A DNA stretch of 64,000 nucleotides from the NCBI GenBank assembly GCA_003024175.1, contig MDYQ01000005.1:186001-250000 (forward strand), written 5' to 3'. Under the pieces are notes generated by a model. The model saw only the letters and a list, made by a program, of their open reading frames with translations. It did not search any database and was not told the DNA's origin. Every line of letters begins with the position of its first letter. The stretch's first letter is position 1. This document shows, piece after piece, positions 11,301-24,676 of this stretch. The translations under genes and the position numbers were made by a program. Source of the DNA: Planoprotostelium fungivorum. Taxonomy: Eukaryota; Evosea; Variosea; Cavosteliida; Cavosteliaceae.

Positions 11301-12047
11301 ACAGCTCCTCATGAACATCATCTTGCACATGGCCGATATCTCTAACGTGACTAGACCCTTTGAATTATCAAAGACATGGTGTGACGCCATTCAAGAAGAG
11401 AACATGCGACAAGGTGAGATGAAGACATCTCCCGATGACGGAGATCTGATGTCATCAGGTGATCTGGAGAAAGAGAAAGACTTGCTCATCAGTCCTTACA
11501 TGGACCGAAACAATATGGACCAACCGAAGATGACCCTCGGATTCATCGACTACATGGTGAACCCCATGTTCACGAGCCTGAAGAAAGTCATCCCAGAAGT
11601 AGACGTTGTCGTCGAACAGCTTCACAGGAACAGAGCCACGTGGGTCGAACGCTCCGAAGCACCCGTCATCACAGCCGAATCGGTGATCATCTCACGAACA
11701 TCATTCATCGTGTGATCTGATGATGTCTTTAGGTGATGGAGGGTTTGAAGAAGAATCCGGAATTAGAAGATGGATTCGAGCCATTGCCGTCCATCCCCGC
11801 TCGGATAGGGAGATCGAGAGCTTTTTCTGCCTCTGCAGGAGAGCTAGAGAAGGAGGCGAATGCGCACATCACGACCAGTAGTCAGAGTCTACCTATGCCT
11901 GGAAAGACGAGAAACAGAGGTGAGATTTAGAACTGAAGTTCACGACGACGCCAGCGATGATGCTGACGTCGATCTTTAGAACGTGTGGAAACATCGAGAG
12001 AGGGGACGAAGAGGAAGAGTGGACTGCCGATCATCGCCAAGGGTTGA
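8351..12047 (+). CDS. Coiled-coil 3',5'-cyclic nucleotide phosphodiesterase (class I)
   Basis: About 17 exons and roughly 970 residues. The first half is a long coiled coil (for example ENARKLLLAENNELKAQLSA and EELRIIESVKKRLEHENFEL) interrupted by a basic and then an acidic segment. The second half is a complete PDEase_I catalytic domain: NPYHNFYHAVDVSQ, the metal signature HDIDHPGLNNNF, LYNDISVLENHHAS, HMADISN and FIDYMVNPMF. These supply the His/Asp residues that bind the two metals. The start gives MADNEAKVR before the first intron. The tail after the catalytic domain is basic. No transmembrane segment or cyclic-nucleotide-binding/GAF domain is visible, so it is probably cytosolic and tethered through its coiled coil. 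cAMP is the likely substrate, but specificity cannot be read here. Confidence 0.9.
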
Positions 12048-12424
12048 GCGGTGTGATCATGTGTGGTAATGTACAGAAGTGGATGGAAGAGAATCGAAGC
12101 TTGAGGCGATGGCAACGCTGTTCGCAATGAAACATACGTGTATCAGACGACTTTGTCTCTTCCATTTCTACGTGGTTGTGGAGAAGAGGGTGTGACTTCA
12201 ACAGAGCGTGATACCTAACGACGGTCGCAAAGCCTTACGGTGTGAGGTGTTTCAAAAAATCCCCTGAATTCACCCTGCAACTCGTAAAAACATTCATCTC
12301 TTCTTCGAAAGAGCCCTTTTCACGAGAAATGCACGAGCGCTGCCGCACGAATCGGAGATGTTGACGTGTGGATGTGCCCCACGACCTATCAGAAGGTGTA
12401 GGTGATATGCAAATCACTTGAAAG
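12048..12424. other. Intergenic region before the giant gene
   Basis: 377 bp between the phosphodiesterase stop and the next start on the same strand. It must hold the 3' end of one gene and the promoter of the next. No motif, repeat or RNA gene was recognised. Confidence 0.45.
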
Positions 12425-15400
12425 ATGCGAGCTCACCTCCGGCTGATCCTCTTGATTCTCATCGTCTGTCCCTCGGTCAGATGTGATGCACCTCCCGGTG
12501 TAGACGACCCAATTGGAGATCTGATAGGCGCGGCTGAATTTGGTGAGTGATGATGTGATGTTCCAAAAGTTGATCGCATGTAGGATATAATGCTTACGGT
12601 ATCCTGACTGGTCCCGGCGACGCAAAGACAAAGGCTAAGAATCTCCTCTTTGGTGATTGAAGTGTTAAATGTGAAAACATGCTAATCGTTGACCAGCTGC
12701 CGTGGGTATAGAAGAGATCCAGATTCCCCAAGCAGACCCCACCTTACGTAAATCTCATTCTAACGTCCGATCCATCCAATAACATCATTAGTTCTCAGTC
12801 TCACCGCGATTGACTCCAGCACGGTTCAAGTGACCATTCAACGTGGCGCACAGAACTGCGATGTCCTCGGCGCCGGCTTCAACTCTTGGTCGGGTCTCAC
12901 CCGATCAGGCCAAGCCATCGATTGCAGCGCGCAGAACATGAGAGATCGCAATCTGAGATCCTTTCGCTGCAAATTGAAACTACCCAGTCTGGCTCTCATC
13001 GATTCCGTATCCATCGTGGAGACGTGTTCTACCTCGACGTACAATTCTCGCAGCGCTTACTACATGCAAGTTCCTTGGACGAACGGTGGTATGTTGACGA
13101 CGGCCGCTTATTTCATAGGAGACAGTCAGACTATCGTTGTCGCCTGGTCCTCACCCCAACAACTCTGCACGAACACGCGTCTCAACGACGCGAAGACGTA
13201 CCTACAGGTGAGACGGTGAGAAGTTTTACTGCTGAGTGGTCCTCAGTTTCAAAAGTGGGAGGTTTATTATTGGGTTGGGTGAGCCATTCATCAGCTGAGA
13301 GGAGACTGACATCTTGTCAGATCGAATCGTCTCACGGCTTCTTGCGATTTCGCTGCGGAGAACAAGAGGGGAACCACCTGTTACAACATTCCTCAACAGA
13401 CCGCAGGGAGAACCACCCAGATCGACACCCAGCTATTCTGCAAGGTGAAATCTTCGTCATCATCTGATCACGAGCACCTTAACGTCTCCGATCACATCGT
13501 GACATCATCTGACGATCGTCACCTGATCTCACAATCTGAACCATAAAACCAGGACGCCAGCAATAACCAATACACCGTAGCCGCTCCTGGAATCTTTGCA
13601 GCCTCCTCCGTCAGCACTCCCAAGAGTCAGTAGATATCTCCGTCTCCATTCTAACTCATCGCAGTTGCCTCCGTTACCTTCTCGGACTACATTTCTTTGA
13701 GTCTCACCGGGCTGACGGTCCGTTGCTCGGACAAGGTGGCCGGAGCAAACAATTACTTGTACACCGAGATACAGAGTGGCGCGGGCGATTGGAATCAAAC
13801 ACCAGTTCGCAGTATTTTGGGTAACCCGCAGACGATATCGGTTTCGAAGGAGATTCTGAAGAAGAACACGACCAACATTCGAGTCAGGCAGGATTGTTAT
13901 ATCACCGGCCTCACCCTGCAGCAACCCGTCTCTGATGTCGTCGCTCTCCCGCAATTCATCGATCTGGCTTCCCCCGTCGGTGAGTCGTGAAGCGGGAGAT
14001 TCAAATTTCAAATCTCGAGTTGACCGCGACAGTTTCGATCGATACGGTCTCATCGAATTGGATCGTCATCCGCTGGAACATCAGTGGAACTTGCACGTCT
14101 ATCTACAATCGTCTCACCTTCGATCGATTTCTAGTCACCGTGCAAGGTGGATCCATCACCTCCCAGTCCTGCTCACCCCTCCCCGGATCTTCTGATTTCT
14201 TAAATGAAAGAACGAACGCTGCCAATTGTACCGGACTCGTAGTCAATACCTTCTACACGTTCATCGTGGCTCAGACGTGCAGTTTCTCTCAATTCAACGT
14301 CAGGGGCTACAACTTTGCTGCCACTCAGATTCCAAGTCTGACGCCAGCATCGAGTGAGAAGAGTGACATCGCATGTCGACTCATCGAATCAGTTGTCTCG
14401 GCGACATTGACTAGAGGAAACATCGTCCTCAGTTATCGATCAGACAGGGGATGCCAGTTCTACGGTAGCTCTACGGCAAATTACAATGTGTTCGCCAGAC
14501 AGATCAGTGGAGAATCCAAGTTGTCGTGCGTCAGTGTCGGCGGCACTCTCAGCTGTTCAGCAGCAACACTGACGGATAGTTCTTTCAATTTGATCATCAG
14601 CGAGGTCTGCACGGACACTCAATTGATTCCGGTTCGTTCTGCTCCCGTGAATATTTCGATTCCAACTTATCAAGAAGCCACGAAACGTGAGAGAATCATC
14701 GAACTATGTCAACTGATTCACTGCAGTGATTGCTGGTGTATCTGGTTCTATCGTTCTGATGACTTGGACTCCTCCTGTATTGAACAAGAGAGCCGAAGGT
14801 GGCTCTTCCTTCCGCAGATATCAAGTATGACGTATCTACACCACCACTGTCGTGACGTGAACAGGTACAATTGGTCCTCGGTGGTGGAGCTTTTCAAGAT
14901 CTAGACTGCGGTAATTTGAGTGACATCACCATCACTTCGGTGGGTGATACGTCTTCTCATCTCTTCTGACGAATCGTTCAGGCCAATTGCAGTCTTCCCA
15001 ACACGTTCTTCAGCTATCTGACTGCTCCACAATTTAGCATCTGTGTCAAGAGCATCACAGACGTCACGGCTTCGAATTCGAAGGGCTTGAATGCGATAAC
15101 TTTCAACGTGACCATTCCTCCACCACCATCTTGTGAGCTGAAACCTTCTCTCCTCCCATTGATCTTCGATTGCAGTTTCGGTGGATCTCACGCAAGACAT
15201 CAACATCAGATTGAACGGAAGCTCTTGTACCACCGTTCCAAGCCTGACTACGAATCGTTACGTCCTTCAGACGTGGCAGAAGGGCAGCTGGGTGGATGTC
15301 AACTTCTTCGTCAAAGGGGACACCATCTTGATACCCCCAATGGATCTCACATCCATACGTATTTCAGAAATATGCAGCAATACCGTATTCAATACCGAGT

Positions 15401-18400
15401 TCACCACATTCAATTTCAGCGTCGCCTATCCCACGGCTCCCACACGTGATTGAGGACGTAAATCGATGGCACTAACGTGAAGTACAGTGACGCACGCGTT
15501 GACTTCCAATGGGGTGGACGTAATGTACGCAGGTGGTACGAGAGATTGCAACAGTTCTTTCACCGGAGTTTATTTTCTGAGATACGACGTGGAAGTCCTA
15601 GGAGCCGATGGTATCACGTGGAGCATCTGTGGGACAACTACCGACAGTTCCGCCACTTTCTCCTGCAGTGTCACGGGCTACGTATCTTCCCGCATCACTC
15701 AAGTTTGCTCTTACGCTCCATTCAGCGTGACATCAATGGGCCACGGTAGCGTCAACGATCTCAAAGGTCTTCCTTTCAAATTCATTGATATCTCACATCT
15801 TGTAGTTTCTTCGGTATCCCTCGGCACAGGTTACGACATCATCGTTTCGTTTACTGCGGCAACGACCAGCTGTACCAATTATACGGGTATTCAAGTCGTC
15901 GTGGGAGGAGGAGATACAAAGTTGTCCACAAACTCTACCTTGATTTACACTCTATCTGATGTGGACGTCACAAATCTGAATTCTCAGGGAAATCTGATCT
16001 TATCCATCACGTGCGGAGGTATCAGGCAGAACCCCGACGTAACGTACGCTTTTTTAGCTCCCGTTAAGACTTCGACCCCTCAGCGTGAGTTCCCAGTGGA
16101 AACTATCCTACTGAAGCTCCACAGTCTCACCCTTCAGCTCCACTTCCGCCTCCCTCTCGATGAACATCTCGACCATCACTCAAGATTGCGCTGCGAGCCA
16201 ATCGGTCGGCCTCGGCTTCGATGTTCTCATCTACATCGGTAACGTCTCGTTTGCGGGAGCTTGCTCCGTACAATTCGGGCAGATCGTTTGTATTTCATTG
16301 AGCCCCAGCAATGCATACAAGGTCATGGTCAGAACACTCTGCCGTTCACTTTTGGTCACTTCAGATTACGCCACCATCACCATGTCGACAAAAAATAGTA
16401 CCGGTATCCCAGGTGACCGTTCCTCGGAACACCTCCGTCCTGAGAAATTTCCCAGGAAAGACTTTGTACTCCAACGCCAACGTTGTCAAGAGCACGTACG
16501 ACAACGTGGAGACCTGCAGTTACAACGCTTGGCCGTTCTCCTTCTCCCCGAATTACTCCACTTGGAGCACCTATTACATCCCGTTCGATAGTGATGACGT
16601 CATCTACGTGAGATCTTCATCATCGTGTCATCATCGTGAAGACTGAACGTTCGTCAGGATGCTTACTGGGTGTGGAGAAATACGGCCGGGGCCAATGCCA
16701 ATAACATCGGTTCGGGTAGTCGTGTGAATTTATCTTGTACACTGGTGAGGAAAGTCGTGAGGATAGAAGATGACTCTGTACAGGATTTTTACATGTACAA
16801 TTTGGACAAGAGCACATCACCCAACGGTTGTGGACATCCATTGGACGGCAATTGGGCGAGCTCACACGGTGTCACTTCCGTGCAGGTGATATCTCTTCGA
16901 ATTCTAAGATTCACGCGAAATTTCAGATTCCGTTCCAAACAAATGGAACTTACGACCTGGAATACAGAGTCTCCATCCTCGATGCCATCAACGCTTACCG
17001 TGAGAGATTCCGACGAATTTTCCACTCATCTTGCTCAGGTAACCTGGGTTACACGCGTAATTACGCACTCGTGAGACAGACTTGTAACGGTGGTAACAGC
17101 GGTTACTTATCAACCGGTTACTCTCTCGTCTCCCTGCGCGGCTCCAGCAATGAATGCAAGATTCCCAACATCTGTCCGCAGGGTGACACTTGTTACGATC
17201 CCAATTACGACGTCAGCGGGGATGTGAAATGTACCACTCCCAACTACCTCTACGCTTACGCCACGACTTCTTCGCTGTACAACAATTGTTCGGACAATGC
17301 AGGTACGGTCACGTACGGCGGCCTCGCTTACGATTGCGCTTGGTACGCCGTCAACACTCTGGCGCGTCCGGTGGCCAACTTTTACCAGTGGAAAGGTTAT
17401 CAATTCAGCGCTATCAGCAGGGACCAAGGACTGCCCATCTGCGCTCAATACGCTTACAACAACAACGCTGTGTCGTGGTCACTTCATGACAGACCCCCCA
17501 ATTGGTTCTGCGAGGTGTACAATAACAAGTACGATCCACGAACTCTCATGTCACAAGTCAACGACACCGCTCTCCGTGGAGAATGGATCTACGTTCCCAG
17601 ATCTGTCCGTGAGACGAATCTGGGTCGCATCACGCCGGACTATTGGAGTTTCGATTATAATCTGCCGGATTTCCTGACTCAGAAGAATCTCGTGGTAAGT
17701 GACATTGGAGCATCCTTCATCATCTTGATCGGTGCTGAACGGATACAGAGGGCAGAGTTGGCCATGAGCTTAAATCCGGTGGTGAATTATTCTCTCGGTT
17801 CCATCGATGGTGGTAGAGCTATCTATATCACACCAGGCCTGTGGAATATATCTTCGAGTGAGTGGTGGAAATGTGCGGAACTCGGTTGAGTTTTTCAGGC
17901 GTCGTGGACAGATCTTCTGCCTACTCAGACATGTCCAATCGTTACACGAGAGGTGTCGTAGTGCCACAAGGCTTGAGCTCGACGAACAATTCAGTGGCTC
18001 CATTTCTGGCCAGTTCAGGTACGCATCGGCTTCATCTCTCACACATATACAATTCGATTCTCGTTCATCCACAAGAATGAGACATCTTCTCTCGTTTCTG
18101 ACTCGTTGTAGATTACCTACCGGTCATACGTCTGTGGTGGTCTTACGATGATTGCATCACCAACCCCTGCCTCACCGGTTATCAATGTAAAGACAACAAC
18201 CTCACCCTCCACAATGTCTACGACTGTCTGCCACCCGTCGATCCGTCCATCACCAACTTGACTTCCACTTATTCGTCGGATGATAACAGCGCGACGCTCT
18301 CCTGGAAAGTCACGAGTGACTGCTCCGCTTCGTTTTCAAACTTTTCTTCGTACTCTGCACGATGGAACGCGGCCGGTGGAGTGCCACAGAATCTCACTTG

Positions 18401-21400
18401 CGATGATTTTGGGGAGGGGACGACCAGTGTGAACTGCTCCACTGTGGGCATCCCTATTGGACAACGTGTCACGGTTTCATTACAGTTGATCTGCTCGAAT
18501 GGCAGGATCTCTGTCCTCCAGAATGCAGACGTGTACGTGTTTCTGAAGGCGAAAGGTAATGATATCAGTCGAATACGGTGAACTGATGGATTCCAGATGA
18601 ATGTCTCACGTTAGGATGCGAAAATCGTACACTCTGTGTCGAACCAGATCTGTACACATCCGGCGATGCGTATTGTACGTCTAAACCTCCCACGATATCT
18701 TCTGCCATCTTTGGTAACCCGGGGTACCTCTTGTTGAACACCTCGACGGGAGACGATTCAGCCTGTTCCAAGTAAGCTTTCCTCATTTGTTTTCATCTGA
18801 AGAGTTCAGATACATTCGCGGGGTAAACACTTCTCTCGTTGTACAGACCTCAGCGAGGAATGATAATAACGCTGCATGGGAGAGCTTGATCTGCAATTCA
18901 AACGGTCTCACCCTCAACTGCTTCATCACCGTACAAGTTGACCAAGACATCTTCTACCGTGTTGCAGCCAGATGCACCGATCCAGCTCTGGATTCTTCCT
19001 TCTCGGGTAGAACGATCCATATCTTCGTGGAGACAGATTCTGATGATTACGATAGACATCGGAAGTGTCAAATTGACACGATCTGACACTCTTCCCGCCA
19101 ATTCGACTCTTCTGGATGCAGTTGGAGACGATTTCGCGACGATCGTCATGGATACCTCCTACGTGACTCACTTGTGCTCCGACTTGGCATCCGGTGGCGG
19201 CTCCTCTCAGTGGTCCGTCACATTGTCCGCACAGATATTATCTGGGAATGAGACTTGTATGATCTCTCCTTCTTCGGCGGGAACATACATCATCCACTGT
19301 ACGAACCTGAGCTACAACACTGCTTATGGCTTCTCGGTTCGACAGAACTGCCTTTGGAGCCAAGCTGACTCCATCGCTTCTCCTCTCTTCTACCATTCCA
19401 CTACGGGTGATCTTCATTTTTTCATTATCGACTGACATTCATCAGAGAACGAATGTCTTCACAACACTTGTCCGGCGGGATCTGTATGCATCGATCCCAG
19501 CTTCAACATGACTGGAGACCAATTCTGCACCAGCGTATTGAGAGCTTCTCTGAGGTTGACCCAATTAGGATTCGTACGCATCGATGCGACTGATTACGTG
19601 CTGTCGTCACAGTGCGGTGAAAAATCGTACCAAGTGCAGAGGTCGTTCAATCACGACGGTGGATGGAGTAACATCACCTTCATCAGCCGTACGGCGGGCG
19701 TACTGTACGCACCTTCCGATGACATCCCGCCGAACACTCCGGTTAGCTACCGGGTCAGATTGGGATGCTCAAATGACGTGGCCAGCTCACCCTGGGTCGA
19801 CCTCGATATTCATCTATCTACAACGGACCCACTATCAGGTGACACTCCTTTCGTCATTCATAAGACATCTCATGTGAGCAGCGGTGAGCGTACAACCCGC
19901 AGTTACCACGGCAACGGTCAGTTGGATGACTAGTTCCAAGAGGAACGGAAGAGACTGTAGTGACACAGCGGGTGCCGTGTTCGTCGCATGGGAAGCTAAC
20001 GTGGAGCCGACTCTCTACAACGAGACGTGTGCCTCCGTCTCGGACGAGAATGTCACCAGCACGATCTGTGGTAACCTTCAGCCAGGCACTCACTACAACG
20101 TTTCTGTCTATCGTAGATGCTCCTTCGCCGCCATCAATTCTCTACCCGTAACAACAGACTTCTCCACCGGAGGTGAATGACTCGTTCACATTGCATAAGT
20201 CGAAAGAGATCTCACGCTTCACAGTGGATGAATGCTCATCGTTCAATTGTTCTGGGTCGACTTGTGTTGATCCCGACTTGTATGTCACTGGAGACGCCTA
20301 CTGTATTTCTAAGCCACCATCCGGTGGGATTTCTCTTGCGCCCTCCTTCTCATGTTCTACAGATCTGACCGCAGTCTGGGCCAGTGGTAATCCGAAGCAT
20401 TTCACCTTGTCATGGTTCCCGGAAGCAGGCTGTAATTCTTCTGCGGTCAACGGTGGTCAATCCCATCTTCAGTTCACGCTTCGCGATCTGTACAATTACT
20501 CCCGTACGATACGTTCCGTGTGTTCTGTGAACACTACTGGAGCCTCTTGCGTCATCGAGGAAGAGGCTTTCGCTTACGTGGCAGAAGTGAGGGACCTATG
20601 TGACGCAAGTGTACGTAGCTCTGCGGCCTCCGATCCTGCAGTAATCTATTACGTAAAGGGAATTCTACCCGGAATTTCGATCAACACCACCCGACCCACG
20701 GCAGACTCAGCGGTCGTCGAGTGAGAGGATCACCGTGGAGATCCAATTTGAACTGACGGTTGTAGATGGAGCGCGAACGATTCTGTGGTCTGTGCGGGAA
20801 GTGGAATCATCTTCCAGAGATACGTGGTCCAATTGTTTGATCCTTCTTCCAACTCCACCAACGCCACGTGCGACGATATTACCGACCAGACGGTACACAC
20901 GACCATTTGTCGTGGACTTGGCCGCGGTGATTATCAATTGTCCATGAGACAAGAATGCAGCGTCGATTTCGTCTCTACAACGAGCCAGATCGTCGGTCGT
21001 GTGGCCAGCTTACGTGAGTTATCTCTGAGAGACTTTATCATGAAGTTTTGACATCGAATCAGCTCGGTGCGACATAGACAACGGCCGCTGCTCCTTCCAA
21101 TGCAGAGAGATCGGAATCGCCACCGATTGTTATCACGTGCGTACATTACGTCGGCTTCCCATTGATTCTCCACCAGGACGAGTGCGCGAATCTCAATATC
21201 CCCGGATGTACGTGCGTCGATCCAGATCCTCACGTAGAGGGAGACGCTCGTTGTAATGCCACCACCTTGGACGATCTCTCTACCATTCCCAAGATCTGTA
21301 CGGTAACCGTGGCGAATTGCAGGGACGTGGCTCAGCTGAATGGAGCCAAACACACCAATTACACTCTACAGTTGATGGGAGCAGAAGAATACGTGGACCG

Positions 21401-22004
21401 TTCGATCTCCATCGTGTCGACGCACTACAACGAGGCATTTTTGGAGAACGTCACGATGAGTTTATCCGTGAGATCTCGCGTACAACTCGTGTTACGTATC
21501 GTTGCCATGGGTACCGGTGAGAATTTTCTCGAGATCTTCATCATCTCATCATCTCCCACAGTCAACGGAGTGAACCAAGAGATATCCCCCTTCACATTCG
21601 ATGAAGACAAGCCACTACAACTGGACATCTCGAAAGATTCGACGCAGCAACTGCTGAGCCTCAGGGACGTGGACTTGTACTACGTATCTTACAACAATAC
21701 CCTCGTGAAGGACTCCAACAGCTCTCCCAAATATCCCGCCATAGACGTTGACGACAAGATCCGGTTCTATATCGGCCACTTGACCACTTGGGTGGCCGTT
21801 CGCAACGAAGCCAACACGAACACGATGGCAGAGATGGTACCAACCGATCAGCAGGGAAGGTTGAGTTCTGGTGCCATAGCGGGAATCGTCATCGCCTGTG
21901 TAGTGGCAGCGATTGTCATCGTCGCGGCGGCCGTTTATGTTTATACGAAGACGAGAGGAAAAGGAGAAGATCTCACGAATTCCATTGAGCTCCAGGCACA
22001 ATAA
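12425..22004 (+). CDS. Giant type I membrane protein with Fn3-like repeats and six Cys modules
   Basis: A chain of roughly 40 short exons stays open from a signal peptide (MRAHLRLILLILIVCPSVRC) to a single C-terminal membrane span (IAGIVIACVVAAIVIVAAAV) and a 23-residue cytoplasmic tail, about 2,400-2,600 residues in all. The ectodomain is built of beta-rich repeats with Fn3-like strands (for example SATLSWKV, SAVVEW), many N-glycosylation sites and conserved Cys. A module of about 25 residues, C-x(4,5)-C-x(4,5)-C-x-[DE]-P-x(n)-GD-x-x-C, recurs at 17155-17232, 18153-18227 (diverged), 18602-18676, 19454-19528, 20233-20304 and 21183-21254. A different Cys-rich segment lies at 16.5-17.7 kb. An adhesion or recognition receptor is the natural reading but no named family was recognised. 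Individual splice joins are unverified, and the locus could be two genes. Confidence 0.7.
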
Positions 22005-22265
22005 AGGATGTGATGTCACAGAATCACGTTGCATTGTCACTTCGAGCCGAGATCTGAAGACAATCAGAGTGCGACCGGGTGCACCGAGCGAGCAATATAT
22101 GTGTGTTTCACGCGTATGAGTTGCCACACGGTGCCGATCATCTTCACAATTCCCAGTGTCATCGGAAGAATTCCCCCTTTCCCCGGATTAATCATCGCGG
22201 TAGAACTGACTGAAATCTAGGTTCGTAGGAAATAAAGCGGTTCATAAACTACCAGCACACACAAC

Positions 22266-24403
22266 ATGCACCCGGCGATACAACCCCTCACAGACTACCT
22301 GACTCGCCTGTTTCTCACCCTATACATCTGGGGTCAGACGCTCGTCTCCAAGATCTTCACTCCTGCACGCCCGAGATCGGGACACAACCTTCGCAATGGC
22401 AAGATCGCCGTCATAGGTGCTGGAATCTCTGGAATCTCTGCCGCCGCTCACGCCGTTTCACACGGATGGGACGTCACCATCTTCGAGTCGAAAGAGGATG
22501 TCGGTGGTATCTGGGCTGAAGTCAACCGCACCAGTGGCCTGCAGATCCATTCCTCTCTCTACCGGTGGGACACCCATCACCTTGAATCGACTTCTGATCG
22601 TCAATCAGATTCTTCCCCGACATCGTGTGGCAGAACGGATACCCCCAACAAGAAGAGATCGTTGGCAACATCAAGAGAATCTGGACCGAGCATCACCTCC
22701 AGAACAAGACCAAGTTTGGCTGTGAAGTCAAATCCATCGAGAGAGAAGGAAAGAAGAACGACAACGACTACTCTTCTCCTTCCGTCTGGTACATCAACGG
22801 AGACAGAGAGAACGCATTCGATGCCGTCGTAGTTGCGATCGGTACCTGTGGAAAGCCACGCATGGCAGAATTCAAGAACCAAGACAAGTTCAAGGTAATG
22901 CATCCGATCGTCCCGACATGAAAGTGTGTCTGATCGAGTCGCAGGGCAAGGTTGTCCACTCCAGCCAACTGGATGATGTGGATGTTGCCGGAAAGAGAGT
23001 CATCGTCGTCGGTGGTGGAGCTTCTGCAGTGGAAGCCGTCGAGCTCGCCATCAGCAAGGGAGCCGAATCCACCGACATGCTCACCCGCAGCGACAAGTGG
23101 GTCATCCCCAGGAACATCATGTTCGAGGCCGCTCTGTCTATGTATCCCGGTAGACAGATCTTCCTCAGCAAACTCCCCGAATGGTACCTCCGCACCTTCT
23201 TCTACAGAGAATTGAAGGTGAAGACATCGCATGCGAAAACGAGAAGGATCTGACGGACGGTGGTAGGATTTTGCACCCAGCTTTGGAATTCACACTTCGA
23301 CTCCCGTCGTCAACAGCGAGTTCCTCGATCACATGAGAACCGGAAACGCCACGCTCAGACGTGGTGATCTCGTCGAGATGACAGAGAAGGGAATCTTATT
23401 CGACCAACACGATTCCAGCGCAGACGTCATGTTTGAGGTGAGCCGTCACATCCTCATCCTCACACCATCACATCATCTCATCATCTCATCATCTCACCAT
23501 CTCATCATCACATCGTCACATGATCTTCCACCTTCAACTTGTGCTGATCGACGGTGCAGAAAATGGGAGAGAAATCCCCCAGGAAGATCGCAGAGAGAGC
23601 GAAGAACACCTCCGGTGCCGGCAACCAAGAATTGGAGGCCGACGTCATCATCATGGCCACCGGCTTCGAGTCACCCATCGGAACGCAAAAATTCGTGCCC
23701 GAGAGATACACCGAAGAACCATTCACACCTCCCAACATCTACATGCAAGTCTTCTCCGTGAGAGACCCCACCCTCCTCTTGTGAGTTTTCGCGATGATGA
23801 GATCGCGTCCGCGATGGACGATGTGCTGATGACGATTTCAGGTTGAACTGCACGTTTAAGAATGCAGTTGCCACGGCCGGACACATTCACTTGGGAATGT
23901 ACACTCGTCTCTTGTTGACCTTTTTGGGAGATCCATCCACTGCACCTTACCCCGAGCTGATGCAAGTATGGGTCAGATTCATCAACTTATGTGAGAACTC
24001 TTCCTCCATCGCATCATCGAGACACGATCGCGATCATTGTCACGATGATCGCGATCGTGTCACGTCACCATGCGATCACCACTCATCCTTTACAGGGAAG
24101 ACAAAAGACGCGAAAGCTGTGTCCGCCCTCACCTTCATCACTTACTTCGAGCTGGTGAGCCAGCCTCCTTTCCTCGTCTGTACTGACCGACCCTTCAGCT
24201 CTTGTGGTTCGCCATGTTCTTCATCGTCAACCCCCTGAGGCTTCGCTACATCTTCTTCATTCTCTTTGGATGGAGGAGCGAGACCCTTCAGAACAACGCA
24301 GTGCATCGCAACCGGTGAGAGATGAGAGATGGTGAAGAGTTTGACTGACGAGTGCAGCTTGTACAAGCAGATGCAGGAGTCTGAGGGTAAGAAGATCGAG
24401 TGA
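22266..24403 (+). CDS. Flavin-containing monooxygenase with hydrophobic C-terminus
   Basis: About ten exons and roughly 560 residues. Readable motifs in order: an N-terminal hydrophobic segment, the FAD-binding GAGISGISAA, the FMO-identifying motif FKGKVVHSSQL formed across an intron, the NADPH-binding VVGGGASAVE, and ATGFESPIG. Two hydrophobic stretches near the end (LLLWFAMFFIVNPLRL, YIFFILFGW) suggest ER-membrane anchoring. FMOs oxygenate soft nucleophilic N or S centres using NADPH and O2. Around 23265-23285 the frame runs through GGRILHPA and then needs a one-base shift to reach the conserved GIHTSTPVVNSEFL. No normal-sized intron fits there, so this may be an assembly indel or a real lesion. 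A further intron at 23440-23560 is rich in CATCA repeats. Confidence 0.85.
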
Positions 24404-24558
24404 AAGGACCGAACCAACAACCATCAATTTTGACAATAAACGAAACGAAATCACGAAAGTGAATGGTTTGTATGTTGTGCGATGTAGTACACGAGAATGT
24501 GATCATTCAAATCGAGCGAACATATTACAAATTGACATGAGACACGTTGGTTCTCACA

Positions 24559-24676
24559 GCTATGATCACACCTGGATGAAGACCCACGATCCCATGCCGA
24601 ACTCGTCAGGTAAGCAGCCGTGGGCGATGTCAGTACTGTGATGGGTGACCGTACGGGAAGCCATCGTATCGTAGCT
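24559..24676 (+). rRNA. 5S ribosomal RNA gene
   Basis: A 118-nt match to the eukaryotic 5S pattern. The 5' AGCTATGAT pairs with the 3' ATCGTAGCT to form helix I. The conserved CCCATGCCGAACTCG and the internal control region AAGCAGCCGTGGGCG follow at the expected spacing, then TGGGTGACCG. A run of T follows at once (24676-24680), the usual RNA polymerase III stop. A second near-identical copy is at 51785-51902. It lies singly between protein genes, not in a tandem array. Confidence 0.95.

Noticed and set aside
23440-23520. Regular CATCA/CATCTC repeats suggestive of a CRISPR-like array
   Set aside because: Units are too short and lack distinct spacers; they are simple repeats inside an FMO intron of a eukaryotic genome.
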